A DNA stretch of 64,000 nt, taken from the NCBI GenBank assembly GCA_965263335.1, contig CBDHHE010000001.1, positions 3,844,001 through 3,908,000 on the forward strand, in the 5' to 3' direction. The stretch is from Thermohalobaculum sp965263335. GTDB lineage: Bacteria; Pseudomonadota; Alphaproteobacteria; Rhodobacterales; Rhodobacteraceae. The notes below the pieces were generated by a model. The model made no database searches, was not told where the DNA came from, and saw nothing but the letters and a program-made list of their open reading frames with translations. Positions 42,369 to 51,744 of the stretch are shown piece by piece. The position numbers were made by a program, and so were the translations under genes. Positions within the stretch are counted from its first letter, which is position 1. Each line of letters begins with the position of its first letter.

Positions 42369-42953
42369 ATGATCTTCAAAGTGTTGCAGCGTCTTGCGGC
42401 GGCCATCTGCATTGCGGGGGCGATGTTCGTGCCACTGAAGGGTTCTGCCGGTGAGATCACCGCGCACGACTTCGCGTTCGCCGGAATAGACGGGGACACA
42501 GTGCGCCTCGCCGACTGGGCGGGCCGGCCGGTTCTGGTGGTCAACACCGCCTCGCGCTGTGCGTTCACTCATCAGTACGACGCTCTGCAGGCGCTGTATG
42601 ATCGATACAGAGACAGCGGCCTGGTCGTGTTGGGCGTGCCCTCGGATGATTTCGGCGGACAGGAGCTTGCGACCGAACAGGAAGTCAAGACGTTCTGCGA
42701 GGTCAATTTCGCCATCGATTTCCCGATGACCGGTATCACGCCGGTGAAGGGCAAGAGGGCGCATCCGTTCTACGCCTGGACAAGATCCGTCGCAGGTGCA
42801 GCCGGACAACCGTCGTGGAACTTCCACAAGATACTTGTTGGGCCTGATGGACAGATCATTGAAGGGTTTGGGAGTTCCGTGAAGCCAGATTCGCGCGAGA
42901 TCACCAGCCAGATCGAAGCCGTGCTCGGTGATGGCAACGAGGCGTCGGGATGA
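42369..42953 (+). CDS. Exported glutathione peroxidase-like thiol peroxidase
   Basis: A 194-residue peroxidase with an N-terminal signal peptide (residues 1-28, LKGSAG). The peroxidatic cysteine is C64 in NTASRCAFTHQY, the glutamine Q98 in DDFGGQE and the tryptophan in PSWNFHK complete the site, and C110 (VKTFCEVNF) is placed as the resolving cysteine. It probably reduces peroxides in the periplasm with a thioredoxin-like donor. ATG 42369. It is followed after 52 bp by a SOUL-domain lipoprotein gene. Confidence 0.88.
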   Translation: MIFKVLQRLAAAICIAGAMFVPLKGSAGEITAHDFAFAGIDGDTVRLADWAGRPVLVVNTASRCAFTHQYDALQALYDRYRDSGLVVLGVPSDDFGGQELATEQEVKTFCEVNFAIDFPMTGITPVKGKRAHPFYAWTRSVAGAAGQPSWNFHKILVGPDGQIIEGFGSSVKPDSREITSQIEAVLGDGNEASG

Positions 42954-43005
42954 TCGGAGCAAGGGCGCGCGACACTTGGGTTTGGCTTGCGGGAGGGGCA
43001 GAGCG

Positions 43006-43677
43006 ATGCGCATGAGCCTTGCGATCTTTCTGGCATTTCTGCTCGGGGGGTGCTCGGTGTTTGGCGGCAAGGCAGCAGAAGAGCCGTCCTATGAGGTGGT
43101 TTCTCGGGAAGGTGAAATCGAAATCCGCGAATACGCGGGATACGCGATCGCCGAGACGACGGTGGAGGCTCCTTTCGATGAGGCAACCAGCACCGGCTTC
43201 CGAAGGTTGTTCGGCTACATCTCGGGTGAAAACGGGGCCGATACCGAGATCGCAATGACAGCGCCAGTGCTCACAACGCCGGACTCGCGAGAGATTGCGA
43301 TGACGGCGCCGGTCAGCGTAAGCCAATCGGCCACCACAGAGGGGGAAACTGGCTTTGTTGAAGCCGGCAACGGACCGTGGACGGTGCGATTTGTTCTGCC
43401 GGAAGACTACGATGCGTCAACGGCGCCCGCTCCAACATCGGCGGACGTGAGGTTGCGCGATATCGCACCGCGCAGGGTGGCGACCATCAGGTTCAGTGGC
43501 TTTTTTGGCGATGAAGCCGCCGAGGCAAACCGCATGCGTCTGGCAGCCTGGCTCGATGAAAATGGCCTGTCCCATGCGGGAGATTGGCGGATTGCCGGGT
43601 ACAATCCTCCTTGGACGATTCCGTTCTTGCGCCGCAATGAAGTGATCGTATCCCTGAACGAACCAGGCTCGCAGTAG
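43006..43677 (+). CDS. SOUL-family haem-binding lipoprotein
   Basis: A 223-residue protein. ATG 43006 (another ATG at 43012) follows GGGAGGGG. The lipobox LLGGC places an acylated cysteine near residue 16. The SOUL domain is clear: YEVVSREGEIEIREYAGYAIAET, FRRLFGYISGEN, two copies of IAMTAPV and WTVRFVLP. SOUL proteins bind haem or related tetrapyrroles. The preceding peroxidase gene suggests a periplasmic redox or haem-handling role. Confidence 0.88.
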   Translation: MRMSLAIFLAFLLGGCSVFGGKAAEEPSYEVVSREGEIEIREYAGYAIAETTVEAPFDEATSTGFRRLFGYISGENGADTEIAMTAPVLTTPDSREIAMTAPVSVSQSATTEGETGFVEAGNGPWTVRFVLPEDYDASTAPAPTSADVRLRDIAPRRVATIRFSGFFGDEAAEANRMRLAAWLDENGLSHAGDWRIAGYNPPWTIPFLRRNEVIVSLNEPGSQ

Positions 43678-43738
43678 TCTTCACCGGGTCTTTCTCGATC
43701 TGACAGAACGATGTGGTGTGCCGGTGAGCGCACAACCC

Positions 43739-45784
43739 CTAGGTCGTCAGATCGCCGGCGGGCACCACATTGACGTGGGCGCCGTAGTGCGACTGTCCAA
43801 CCGAGAAGGGGAATGCTGTCAACGCGCTAGGGGGAAGCACTGCTGCCGACGATGTGAGCGCGTTTAGACCGGGCCAACCATCCCGCATCCACACGGTGCC
43901 ATTCTGCATGCGTGTTGTCACCTTCGCAACCGCCTGGAAAGCGCCTTGTGCGTTCGAGATCCGGATCGTCTCGCCATCCTCGATGCCCCTGTCGCTCGCA
44001 TCCGAAGGCGACAGCCATAGAAGCGGGTCTTTCTCGCGTGCAGCGAGTGTCGGCAGCGCTCTCCCGTGATCGTAGAACGAATGAAAGTGGGCGAACGTGC
44101 GTCCATGTGTGAAGACCAGAGACGCAGGCGGCCCCTCGCAACTCGATGCATTCGGCAACGGTGGGAGGCCCATATCTGCAGCACGCAGCGAGTAGAACTC
44201 GATCTTGCCGGAGGGCGTGTGAAACGCTTTTGTCGGATAGGCGACAGGCGAGATGTCAAGCGCTGCTCGCCCACCATCCGCACGCATACGCGCCACTGTC
44301 GCATGTCCCGCCGCCGGGTGATCCAGGACGGCATCGATCGCCGCCTCCTGATCCGCCCAAGGATAGACGTTGCCAACGCTCAGGCGTTCAGCGAGCCCCT
44401 GATAAAGTGTATAGAGCGGGCGAGCATCACCTGCCGCCGGCAGTGCCCGGTCAGACAAATAGACGTGGGTGTTGGTGGCTTTGACCCCCACTTCTTCGAG
44501 CCAGATCGTTCCCGGCAGGACAATATCAGCCACTTCGCGTGCAGTCTGGCTCATGAAGATATCGTAGCTGACGACAAGATCTGTCTGCGCTAGCGCGTTG
44601 CGCACGCGGTTGGAATCCGGGAACGACGACAAGATGTTCGACCCGAGCGTGAGAAGAACCTTCACCGAGCGTGTTTCCAGCGCTTCGATGATCGCTTCCA
44701 TTTGATTGGGCACATAGGTGCCGGCGCGCCGCTGGTCCGCCGCACTGATGTCTGAGAAACCTGCGCCATGACTGCGAGCCCCATGGCGCGGACCTATTCC
44801 ACCGCCAGGTTGCCCAAAGTTGCCGGTCAAGCCAGGCAGGCAGGCAATCGCGCGCGCGGCCTGCCAGCCGTTTTCACCCTTGTGTATCGAGGAACCGCCG
44901 AGAACGATCATCGCGGGGCGGGTCCGCGCATATGCGCGTGCAAGTGCAACGATTTGATCGGAGGGCACGCCGGTCAATGCCTCGGCCCACTCCGGCGTCT
45001 TATCGGCCAAGTGGCCAGCGAGCGCATCAAAGCCGACAGTATGCTCCGAGACGAACGCTTGGTCGTATGAGCCCTCGTTGACGATGGTATGCATCATTGC
45101 CAAAGCCAGTGCCGCGTCGGATCCGGGCCTGACCAAGATCACGTCATGTGCAAGTGCGCTTGCTTCCGTGCGCCGCACATCGATCGCAATGATCCGCGCA
45201 CCTCGGCGTTTAGCGCTATCGAGATGGGGTGTCGTGTTGGCCTGGCTTACGGTATTCGCACCCCAAAGGACGATCAGCTCGGAATGCGCACCCATGTCTT
45301 CCTTAGTGGACGTTTCAAGAGCTCCGGTGAGCCCCAAGCCGAAACCGCCGAGACCCCAACAGATCATTGCCGGGTTCCAGTGCTGGCACCCGTAGAGGTT
45401 GGCAAACCGTTCCATCTGCTGGCGCTTTACTCCCACGCCATAGTCATTCGCGGCGTTGCCGTGGCCCTGCCAGAGACCCACGGCTTCGCGTCCCACCACC
45501 CGCATCTGTTCGGCAATGAGATCCAACGCTTCGTCCCAGCTTGCGTCGCGCCAGCGATCATGGCCCCGGGTCTCACGGATGCGCGGCGTGAGCAATCGGG
45601 CTGGGTTGTTGACAATCTCATGCGCCGCTTTGCCCCTCATACAGAGGCCGCCGCGACTGTCGGGATTGCTTTCGTCGCCCGAGATTGAACTCAGCGCGCC
45701 GTCCTGAACCTCGACCTTCATGCCACAAAGGGTGGGATGGCAGTTCATCGGGCACATCGACTTGAAGAGCGCTGTTTGCAACAC
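43739..45784 (-). CDS. Molybdopterin oxidoreductase with [4Fe-4S] site
   Basis: A protein of about 681 residues of the bis-MGD (DMSO reductase) superfamily. The [4Fe-4S] cysteines are in CPMNCHPTLCGM near the N-terminus and GGLCMRGKA. Later parts include VGLWQGHGNA, LIVLWGANTVSQANTTP and the C-terminal cofactor domain (FHTPSGKIEFYS, ending GAHVNVVPAGD). GTG 45784, with AAAGGA upstream, is preferred; the longer frame to 45949 is not protein-like. The residue binding molybdenum may be the cysteine of MICWGLGGFG. No partner iron-sulfur or membrane subunit is encoded nearby and no Tat signal is seen, so it is likely a cytoplasmic single-subunit enzyme; the substrate is unknown. Confidence 0.85.
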   Translation of the reverse strand: MLQTALFKSMCPMNCHPTLCGMKVEVQDGALSSISGDESNPDSRGGLCMRGKAAHEIVNNPARLLTPRIRETRGHDRWRDASWDEALDLIAEQMRVVGREAVGLWQGHGNAANDYGVGVKRQQMERFANLYGCQHWNPAMICWGLGGFGLGLTGALETSTKEDMGAHSELIVLWGANTVSQANTTPHLDSAKRRGARIIAIDVRRTEASALAHDVILVRPGSDAALALAMMHTIVNEGSYDQAFVSEHTVGFDALAGHLADKTPEWAEALTGVPSDQIVALARAYARTRPAMIVLGGSSIHKGENGWQAARAIACLPGLTGNFGQPGGGIGPRHGARSHGAGFSDISAADQRRAGTYVPNQMEAIIEALETRSVKVLLTLGSNILSSFPDSNRVRNALAQTDLVVSYDIFMSQTAREVADIVLPGTIWLEEVGVKATNTHVYLSDRALPAAGDARPLYTLYQGLAERLSVGNVYPWADQEAAIDAVLDHPAAGHATVARMRADGGRAALDISPVAYPTKAFHTPSGKIEFYSLRAADMGLPPLPNASSCEGPPASLVFTHGRTFAHFHSFYDHGRALPTLAAREKDPLLWLSPSDASDRGIEDGETIRISNAQGAFQAVAKVTTRMQNGTVWMRDGWPGLNALTSSAAVLPPSALTAFPFSVGQSHYGAHVNVVPAGDLTT

Positions 45785-46009
45785 CAGACATCCTTTCCCA
45801 ACTTTGAAGCTGTCTGACACCAGCCCCCAATTTGGCAACGGTTTAGTATCACAGATCAACGCTGTCGTTGCATCTGCGTGGTTGTTCGGCTCCGATTCTA
45901 CTGCTCGTCGATGGCGAGCCGCACGTCGCGGACCGATTGTCTCCCACAACCTGACAAACGAACAGAAGCCACCGCAGAACTTGGATCAGCACGAACAGAG
46001 CCGTGGGCT

Positions 46010-46747
46010 TCAAGGTCGATCAGCAGCGGCCTCAGCCAGCCATTCACGAAACACAGCCGCATCCCGCGCACGGACTTGTGCACAGCTGTCGCCTTCGCCG
46101 ATCTTGATGCCAATACCGCCGAGCGCTTGAGCAGCATCCATCGCATCTTCGTCGGTGGTGTCGTCACCAGCGACAACCAGTCGTCTTCCTATGAACGGAG
46201 ATACACCTGCCATTACGCGAACGGCTCGCCCCTTGTTGGCGTGAACCGGTTTTACTTCGACCACGCACTTTCCGAGCTGCACCGTCAGGTTGTCTCCAAG
46301 CGCGGCTGCCTTGTGCGCAGCCTCTATGCTGGCCTGTTCCGCATCTGGTGCGGCGCGAAAGTGAAGTGCTGCGATGGGGCCCTTGATCTCGAGACTGACG
46401 CCTGGAGTTGACTCAACCAATGCCTCCATCGGTGAGAGAACCTGATCCGGGAGTGGTGGAGGCGCGTTGGGCGCAGAGCTGCCGGGTGCGAGAACTTCGA
46501 TGCCATGGCCGCCAACGCGCCAGAGGCTGTCCGGGGTCCGAAGCGCGAGGTCCCGCAAGTCTCTACCGCTCAGAATGACGACCGCGCCGTCAAGCTTTTC
46601 CGTCAGACGGTTCAGGGTCTGGTGTTCTTTGGGCGCCAGATAGATGGCATTTGGATCAGGACCGATGTCGACGAGCGTGCCGTCGAAGTCGAGAATGAGG
46701 CCATCACTCGGTGCGAGCGTGAATGTTTCCAGACCGGCAGGCGTCAT
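46010..46747 (-). CDS. otsB: Trehalose-6-phosphate phosphatase
   Basis: A 245-residue HAD-family phosphatase. The nucleophile motif is LILDFDGTLVD (residues 18-28), motif II is VVILSGRDL, the lysine is in KPVHANKGRAV and motif III is VVAGDDTTDEDAM. It removes phosphate from trehalose-6-phosphate to give the compatible solute trehalose. ATG 46747 overlaps the otsA stop (ATGA), so both enzymes are produced together. Confidence 0.93.
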   Translation of the reverse strand: MTPAGLETFTLAPSDGLILDFDGTLVDIGPDPNAIYLAPKEHQTLNRLTEKLDGAVVILSGRDLRDLALRTPDSLWRVGGHGIEVLAPGSSAPNAPPPLPDQVLSPMEALVESTPGVSLEIKGPIAALHFRAAPDAEQASIEAAHKAAALGDNLTVQLGKCVVEVKPVHANKGRAVRVMAGVSPFIGRRLVVAGDDTTDEDAMDAAQALGGIGIKIGEGDSCAQVRARDAAVFREWLAEAAADRP

Positions 46748-48120
46748 GATGCGCTCGCTCGCTCAAGTGCCTCGAGAAAACTCCGCCGCCACCATGTCAC
46801 ATCTTCGCGACGGACGATCTCCTCGAGGGCCTGCCACCGCTCCTTGCGTTCTTCGAGCGGCATGAACAAGGCGCGCCGGACGGCCTCGGCAACGCCGCCG
46901 ACGTCATGGGGATTGACCTGGAGGGCCGCTTCAAGCTGTTCCGCCGCCCCGGCAAACTCAGAGAGCACGAGCACGCCCGGATCCTCGGGATCTTGAGCGG
47001 CTATGAATTCTTTCGCGACGAGATTCATCCCGTCATGCAACGGGGTGACCAGCCCGATCCGCGCCAGGCGAAACAACCCCGCCAGAGTGGAGCGTGTGTA
47101 ATTTCGTGCGAGATAGCGGATCGGCGTCCAGTCGAGGTCTGCGTACTTGCTGTTGATGCGCCCAGACAGCCGGTCGACTTCCTCCCGAAGTTCGGAGTAC
47201 GCGTGGACCTCTTCACGCGAGAGCGGGGCGATCTGAACGAAACTGACTTTGCCTCGGAGACCTTCGTTGTCATCGAGAAGCCGACCAAAGGCCTGCAGTC
47301 TCTGAGGGAGCCCCTTGGAGTAGTCCATCCGGTCGACACCGAGCACGAGCGCTCTGTTCTCGATGATGCGCCCCAACCGGTCTGCATCTACCCTCGCGTC
47401 GCGATCGGTGGCGAACCGCGCCATCTCAGCCGGGTCGATCCCGATCGGAAAGGCTGCCACTCTGAGCGTCCGGTCGAACACCCGGACCTGGTCATCTTCG
47501 AGCAGTTCGGCGTCGTGATGCTCGCGCATGTATCTGATGAAGTTCTGGGTGTCGCGCTGTGTCTGGAAGCCTATCAGATCGAACTCCGAAAGCCCGCTTG
47601 CGATCTGCGCATGATTGGGGAGTGCCGAGAACATCTCGGGGGCCGGAAAGGGAATGTGAAGGAAGAACCCGATCGGACCGCGCCAGTCGTTGTAGCGCAG
47701 CTCGCGCCCGAGCAGCATGAAGTGATAGTCGTGAACCCAGATCGTGTCGTCTGGTCGCAGAAGCTGCGAGAGCAAACGTCCAAAACGACGGTTGACACTT
47801 TCATAGGCCTCGAATGCCGTCTCATCGAACTCGGCCAGATCCAGGCGATAGTGCAGGACTGGCCAGAGCGCTCGGTTCGCATAACCGAGGTAGTAGTGTT
47901 CGTATTCCCAGGCCGTCAGATTGGCGAGCGCGAAGTCAATCTTTCCATCGACAAAGAGCTGCACGCCACGCGTTTCACGCTCAAGAGTCTCACCGGACCA
48001 GCCAAACCAAACACCACCATCACGTTCCGACAAGGCATCGGACAACGCCACCGCAAGGCCACCTGCGCGAGGCTCACCCGGGCCGGGTGTCCGGTTCGAT
48101 GCGATGATAAGTCGTCCCAT
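46744..48120 (-). CDS. otsA: Trehalose-6-phosphate synthase
   Basis: A 458-residue GT20 glycosyltransferase: GRLIIASNRTPGPG at the N-terminus, GGLAVAL, VHDYHFMLLGRELR, the FLHIPFPAPEMF acceptor region, VDRMDYSKGLPQRLQAF and DGMNLVAKEFIAAQ. It joins UDP-glucose (or a similar donor) and glucose-6-phosphate. ATG 48120 has GCAGGA upstream. It heads the otsA-otsB operon and is divergent from a GH15 glycosidase gene, a common synthesis-plus-turnover arrangement for osmoprotection. Confidence 0.94.
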   Translation of the reverse strand: MGRLIIASNRTPGPGEPRAGGLAVALSDALSERDGGVWFGWSGETLERETRGVQLFVDGKIDFALANLTAWEYEHYYLGYANRALWPVLHYRLDLAEFDETAFEAYESVNRRFGRLLSQLLRPDDTIWVHDYHFMLLGRELRYNDWRGPIGFFLHIPFPAPEMFSALPNHAQIASGLSEFDLIGFQTQRDTQNFIRYMREHHDAELLEDDQVRVFDRTLRVAAFPIGIDPAEMARFATDRDARVDADRLGRIIENRALVLGVDRMDYSKGLPQRLQAFGRLLDDNEGLRGKVSFVQIAPLSREEVHAYSELREEVDRLSGRINSKYADLDWTPIRYLARNYTRSTLAGLFRLARIGLVTPLHDGMNLVAKEFIAAQDPEDPGVLVLSEFAGAAEQLEAALQVNPHDVGGVAEAVRRALFMPLEERKERWQALEEIVRREDVTWWRRSFLEALERASAS

Positions 48121-48312
48121 GGTCCTGCGATTCCCCGCTGCCTGCCTAACGCATAGCCACTCGCCGGACAGAAACTTATCCGTCCCGGTTAGCGTGATGC
48201 GGCTTGGCAAGCAACCGGGCTCGCAATCTACGAGTGCACTTTGCTATGGCTTTAATCTGATTCAACCATCAGGTTCCATGGTCCTGAACGTTCATCAAGC
48301 GGAGCACGTCGT

Positions 48313-50088
48313 TTGAAACTTGGAATGATTGGCAACGGTGCAATTTCTGCGCTGATTGACGAGGCGGGCTCGATCTGCTGGCACTGCTTGCCACGCTTCG
48401 ACGGTGTGCCGGTCTTTCATTCTCTGCTTGGCCAAGGGGCAGGGGAACCAGGAGACGGCGCTTTCGGCATTGAACTCGAGGGATTGCGGCGCGCCGAACA
48501 AGTCTACGACGACAACACAGCCGTGCTCAGAACAGTGCTCGACGGCGGGAGCGGCAGCGTTGAGATCGTCGATTTCGCCCCGCGCTTCTCTGCTCGTGGA
48601 CGCATGTTCCGTCCTCAGACGCTGGTAAGACGGATCCGTCCACTTTCCGGTTGGCCGCGCATATCGGTGCGCATTCGCCCCAGGTTCGATTGGGGACGTT
48701 TGCCTCCGACGATCACCCGCGGTTCAAATCATGTGCGCTTCGTTGGCCCGGACATGACGATCCGCCTCACGACCAATGCGCCCATCGATCATCTGATGGA
48801 CGAGCGCACGTTCAATCTCGACCGGCCCGTCTACTTTGTGCTGGGACCGGATGAAAGCCTGACCGAAGGACCGTCCGAGATCGGCGAGAGCTTTTTGCGC
48901 GACACCATTGAGTACTGGCGCAACTGGAGTCGCCGCCTGGCAGTGCCGCTGGAGTGGCAGGAGGCGGTGATCCGTGCGGCGATCACCCTGAAGCTTTGCA
49001 GCTACGAGCCCACCGGGGCCATCGTTGCTGCAATGACGACGTCTCTGCCGGAAGCGCCCAACAGCGGCCGGAACTGGGACTATCGCTACTGCTGGGTGCG
49101 AGACGCGTTCTTCACGGTGCGTGCTCTCAACAGTCTGGCTGCAACGCGAACGATGGAAAACTACTTCCGCTGGCTGATGAATGTCGTCGCTGATGCGCAG
49201 GGCGGGCATATTCAACCTGTGCTCGGTGTCGGGCTCGAGCGGAATCTCACGGAGAGTATCGCGCACGATTTGCAGGGCTACCGTGACATGGGTCCGGTCA
49301 GAGTGGGCAATCAGGCGCACGAGCACTTTCAGCACGATACGTACGGAAACATCATCCTTGGTGCTGCACCTGCTTTCGTTGATCGGCGCCTCTTCATGGA
49401 TGCAGGTCCGGAAGCGTTCCGCATGCTCGAGCCGTTAGGAGAGCGGGCGTGGGAACTGCACGACCAGCCGGATGCCGGCATTTGGGAGCTGAGAACGCGC
49501 GCGCGCATCCACACGTCATCCTCATTGATGTGTTGGGCAGCCTGCGACAGGCTTTCCAAAATCGCGGCACATCTGGGCCTCGAGGATCGGGCGGCCGCCT
49601 GGCATGAACGAGCGGTGCACATTCGAACACGGGTGCTCGCCGAGGCATGGTCCGAGAAACGTCAGGCATTCGTCGAAAGCTTTGGCGGCTCGACGCTTGA
49701 TGCGAGTGTTCTCCTGATGACGGAAGTGGGCATGATCGACGCCAAGGACCCTCGGTTCGTGGCGACTGTCGAGCGGCTCTCAGAGACGCTCGGGCGGGGC
49801 GCCGATATGCTGCGATACGAGGAAGCGGACGATTTTGGGGAACCCGAGGTTGGGTTCAACATTTGCGCGTTCTGGCGTCTCGATGCGCTCGCCCGTATCG
49901 GACGGAAGGACGAAGCGCGCGAATACTTCGCCGAGCTCCTGGCCGCCCGCAATCCGCTTGGGCTGATGTCGGAGGATACGGACTTCAGGACTCGTGAGGG
50001 TTGGGGCAACTTCCCACAGACTTACTCGATGGTTGGAATCATCAACGGGGCGATGCGGTTGTCGAGAAGCTGGGACAGCATTTCATAG
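48313..50088 (+). CDS. Glycoside hydrolase family 15 enzyme, probable trehalase or glucoamylase
   Basis: A 591-residue protein with an N-terminal beta domain (LGMIGNGAISALIDEAGSICWHCLPRFD) and a C-terminal (alpha/alpha)6 barrel (NWDYRYCWVRDAFFTVRAL). The general acid is expected in AGIWELRTRARIH and the base in LMSEDTDFRTREGWGNFPQTYS; both acidic positions are kept. TTG 48313 is taken as the start; ATG 48325 is the alternative. Sitting divergently next to otsA, it may hydrolyse trehalose, or act on glucans; sequence alone does not decide. No signal peptide, so cytoplasmic. Confidence 0.85.
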   Translation: MKLGMIGNGAISALIDEAGSICWHCLPRFDGVPVFHSLLGQGAGEPGDGAFGIELEGLRRAEQVYDDNTAVLRTVLDGGSGSVEIVDFAPRFSARGRMFRPQTLVRRIRPLSGWPRISVRIRPRFDWGRLPPTITRGSNHVRFVGPDMTIRLTTNAPIDHLMDERTFNLDRPVYFVLGPDESLTEGPSEIGESFLRDTIEYWRNWSRRLAVPLEWQEAVIRAAITLKLCSYEPTGAIVAAMTTSLPEAPNSGRNWDYRYCWVRDAFFTVRALNSLAATRTMENYFRWLMNVVADAQGGHIQPVLGVGLERNLTESIAHDLQGYRDMGPVRVGNQAHEHFQHDTYGNIILGAAPAFVDRRLFMDAGPEAFRMLEPLGERAWELHDQPDAGIWELRTRARIHTSSSLMCWAACDRLSKIAAHLGLEDRAAAWHERAVHIRTRVLAEAWSEKRQAFVESFGGSTLDASVLLMTEVGMIDAKDPRFVATVERLSETLGRGADMLRYEEADDFGEPEVGFNICAFWRLDALARIGRKDEAREYFAELLAARNPLGLMSEDTDFRTREGWGNFPQTYSMVGIINGAMRLSRSWDSIS

Positions 50089-50185
50089 CCTGATATGGAG
50101 CTCCGATACCCGTTGGGAATTCACGCATGGATTCCAATCCTGCCTGTGGTAGAATCTTCTTCAGACGATTTTTAAAGAGGATTTC

Positions 50186-50377
50186 ATGATGGAAGATAAG
50201 GCCAAGCAGACTATTTACGAGCGCGCCGAAGTTGGTGAGCGAGCCATTTTTCGCCTCCGCGAGAAACTGAAGGACCAGAAGCTCGAAGTCATGGGGCACA
50301 TTGACAGTCTGGCACTCTGCTGCCGAAACGGCACAGTGGCGATCGTGAAAGTCGATCTCGACGAACTGACGCAGTGA
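50186..50377 (+). CDS. 63-residue peptide coupled to two radical SAM/SPASM genes (candidate modified-peptide precursor)
   Basis: A small gene starting ATGATG at 50186, with AAAGAGGA six nt upstream. Its TGA (50375-50377) overlaps the start of the next gene, and the next two genes overlap as well, so it is almost certainly translated. The first 38 residues are highly charged and helical-looking (DKAKQTIYERAEVGERAIF, then LREKLKDQKLE), like a leader. The last part has a Cys-Cys pair followed by RNGTVAIVKVDLDELTQ. No known family is recognised. Its size and position before two radical SAM/SPASM enzymes suggest a ribosomally made, post-translationally modified peptide, but it could instead be a small accessory subunit. 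Confidence 0.65.
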   Translation: MMEDKAKQTIYERAEVGERAIFRLREKLKDQKLEVMGHIDSLALCCRNGTVAIVKVDLDELTQ

Positions 50378-51744
50378 TGTTGTCAAACGGTGGCTGGCAA
50401 CAGTCGCCGCTGCTTCTAAGCTCTTTCTGCAAGATTGGGGCGCGGGAGGGAGTGCCTTGGCTCGAGGTGGCAGCGGCAGGAATTGCGCATCGCCTCGAAC
50501 TGGGCACAGCGATTGCGCTGGAACTGCTGGCGGCAACTGGCGATCGAGACATAGCACTCGCTTCCTGGCCCGAGCATATGGGAGATGGGGCGCGCTGGCT
50601 CGACCATGCGATTGATCGCTTCTGGTCTTACTTTGATGGGAAGACACTGCGACCCGCACAGTTTGTGTGGCTGGAAGGGGTCGATCTTGCCAAGACAGGG
50701 AAGGCAGGCCCTCGAACTCAGGAAGCCGCACCGCACGCGCTGGTCTGGCTAACTACGCTCGGCTGCAACCGAGCCTGTCCGTTCTGCTTCTATGAGGTCT
50801 TCGCGCACAAGAACGGCCCCCCGCCCGACGCAACATGGTCCCGTGCATCCATCTCACGCGTGATCTCAGAGATGAAGTCTCTCGGCACCAGCCATCTTTA
50901 TCTTACAGGGGGTGAGCCGCTGTTGCGACCGGACATCGTCGGAGTGATCGAAGAGGCTCGAGAAGCCCGGGTGCGCTGTCACGTTGCCACGCGACTGAAC
51001 ATCGATCAAACGATGGCAGATCGGCTTGGCGCGCTTGATCTTGGAACATTCACCTACTCGCTCGACGCCGGAGACCCCAAACTTGCAGACGCCATGAGCG
51101 GATCGCGCGGGTTTTTCTCGCAGGCAACACACTCCCTCAGAAATCTACGGGCCGCTGGCGTCCCGGTTGTGGTGAATGCGGTTGCGACGAGACCGGTGAT
51201 TCCGCATCTGGAGACGCTGGCCGAGCTTCTCGCTTCACTGGGTATAGCGCGCTTGGAGGTAAGCCCGTATGTGCCGCCGATCACAGAGCGGCGGGCTGCG
51301 ACTGCGTTGATCCCGAAAGACGAGGCCGGGTCGCTGGACGCCCTCATTGAACGTCTTTCACATGAGTATCGGGGACAAATCGACATTGCATTCGGAGCGT
51401 CGGGTGCTGTTCCCGGAGAAGTGGGCGGCTGTCAGCGGAATGTCTGTGATGTTGGCTTTTCCGAACTTCACGTCCTTCCGGATGGCACGGCGACGCGTTG
51501 CCGGTATCTCCCGCGGGAAGATACTCTGAAGCTCGGGTCTCTTGAGACAATGTCGCTGAAGGAGGTCTGGGAGAGCGACCGGCTCAGGCGTCTCAACGCA
51601 CCACCGCGTGCGGGTTACGGCGGCACATCATGCGCCGGATGCAGCTCGTTCTCGTCATGCAACGAGCGTGGAAGGTGCTTTGTCAGCGCCATCGCGCAGT
51701 CTCGTCAGCTCTTCGCACCTGATCAGTTTTGCGAATACACATGA
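50377..51744 (+). CDS. Radical SAM/SPASM protein 1
   Basis: A 455-residue protein. The radical SAM cluster motif is C130-x3-C134-x2-C137 (CNRACPFC), and SAM binding is in YLTGGEPLLRPD. The C-terminal SPASM-type region has many cysteines (GGCQRNVCDVGF, CRYLP, SCAGCSSFSSCNERGRCF) for auxiliary iron-sulfur clusters. The first 120 residues form a separate, mostly helical domain that may bind a peptide. The start is ATG 50377 (or GTG 50374), overlapping the peptide gene stop. Enzymes of this build modify peptides or act as anaerobic sulfatase maturases; the companion small gene favours peptide modification. Its end overlaps the second SPASM gene by 4 nt. Confidence 0.85.
   Translation: MLSNGGWQQSPLLLSSFCKIGAREGVPWLEVAAAGIAHRLELGTAIALELLAATGDRDIALASWPEHMGDGARWLDHAIDRFWSYFDGKTLRPAQFVWLEGVDLAKTGKAGPRTQEAAPHALVWLTTLGCNRACPFCFYEVFAHKNGPPPDATWSRASISRVISEMKSLGTSHLYLTGGEPLLRPDIVGVIEEAREARVRCHVATRLNIDQTMADRLGALDLGTFTYSLDAGDPKLADAMSGSRGFFSQATHSLRNLRAAGVPVVVNAVATRPVIPHLETLAELLASLGIARLEVSPYVPPITERRAATALIPKDEAGSLDALIERLSHEYRGQIDIAFGASGAVPGEVGGCQRNVCDVGFSELHVLPDGTATRCRYLPREDTLKLGSLETMSLKEVWESDRLRRLNAPPRAGYGGTSCAGCSSFSSCNERGRCFVSAIAQSRQLFAPDQFCEYT

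Noticed and set aside
46906..48156. Long plus-strand frame of 416 codons over otsA
   Set aside because: It is complementary to a clear trehalose-6-phosphate synthase gene and shows no domain.
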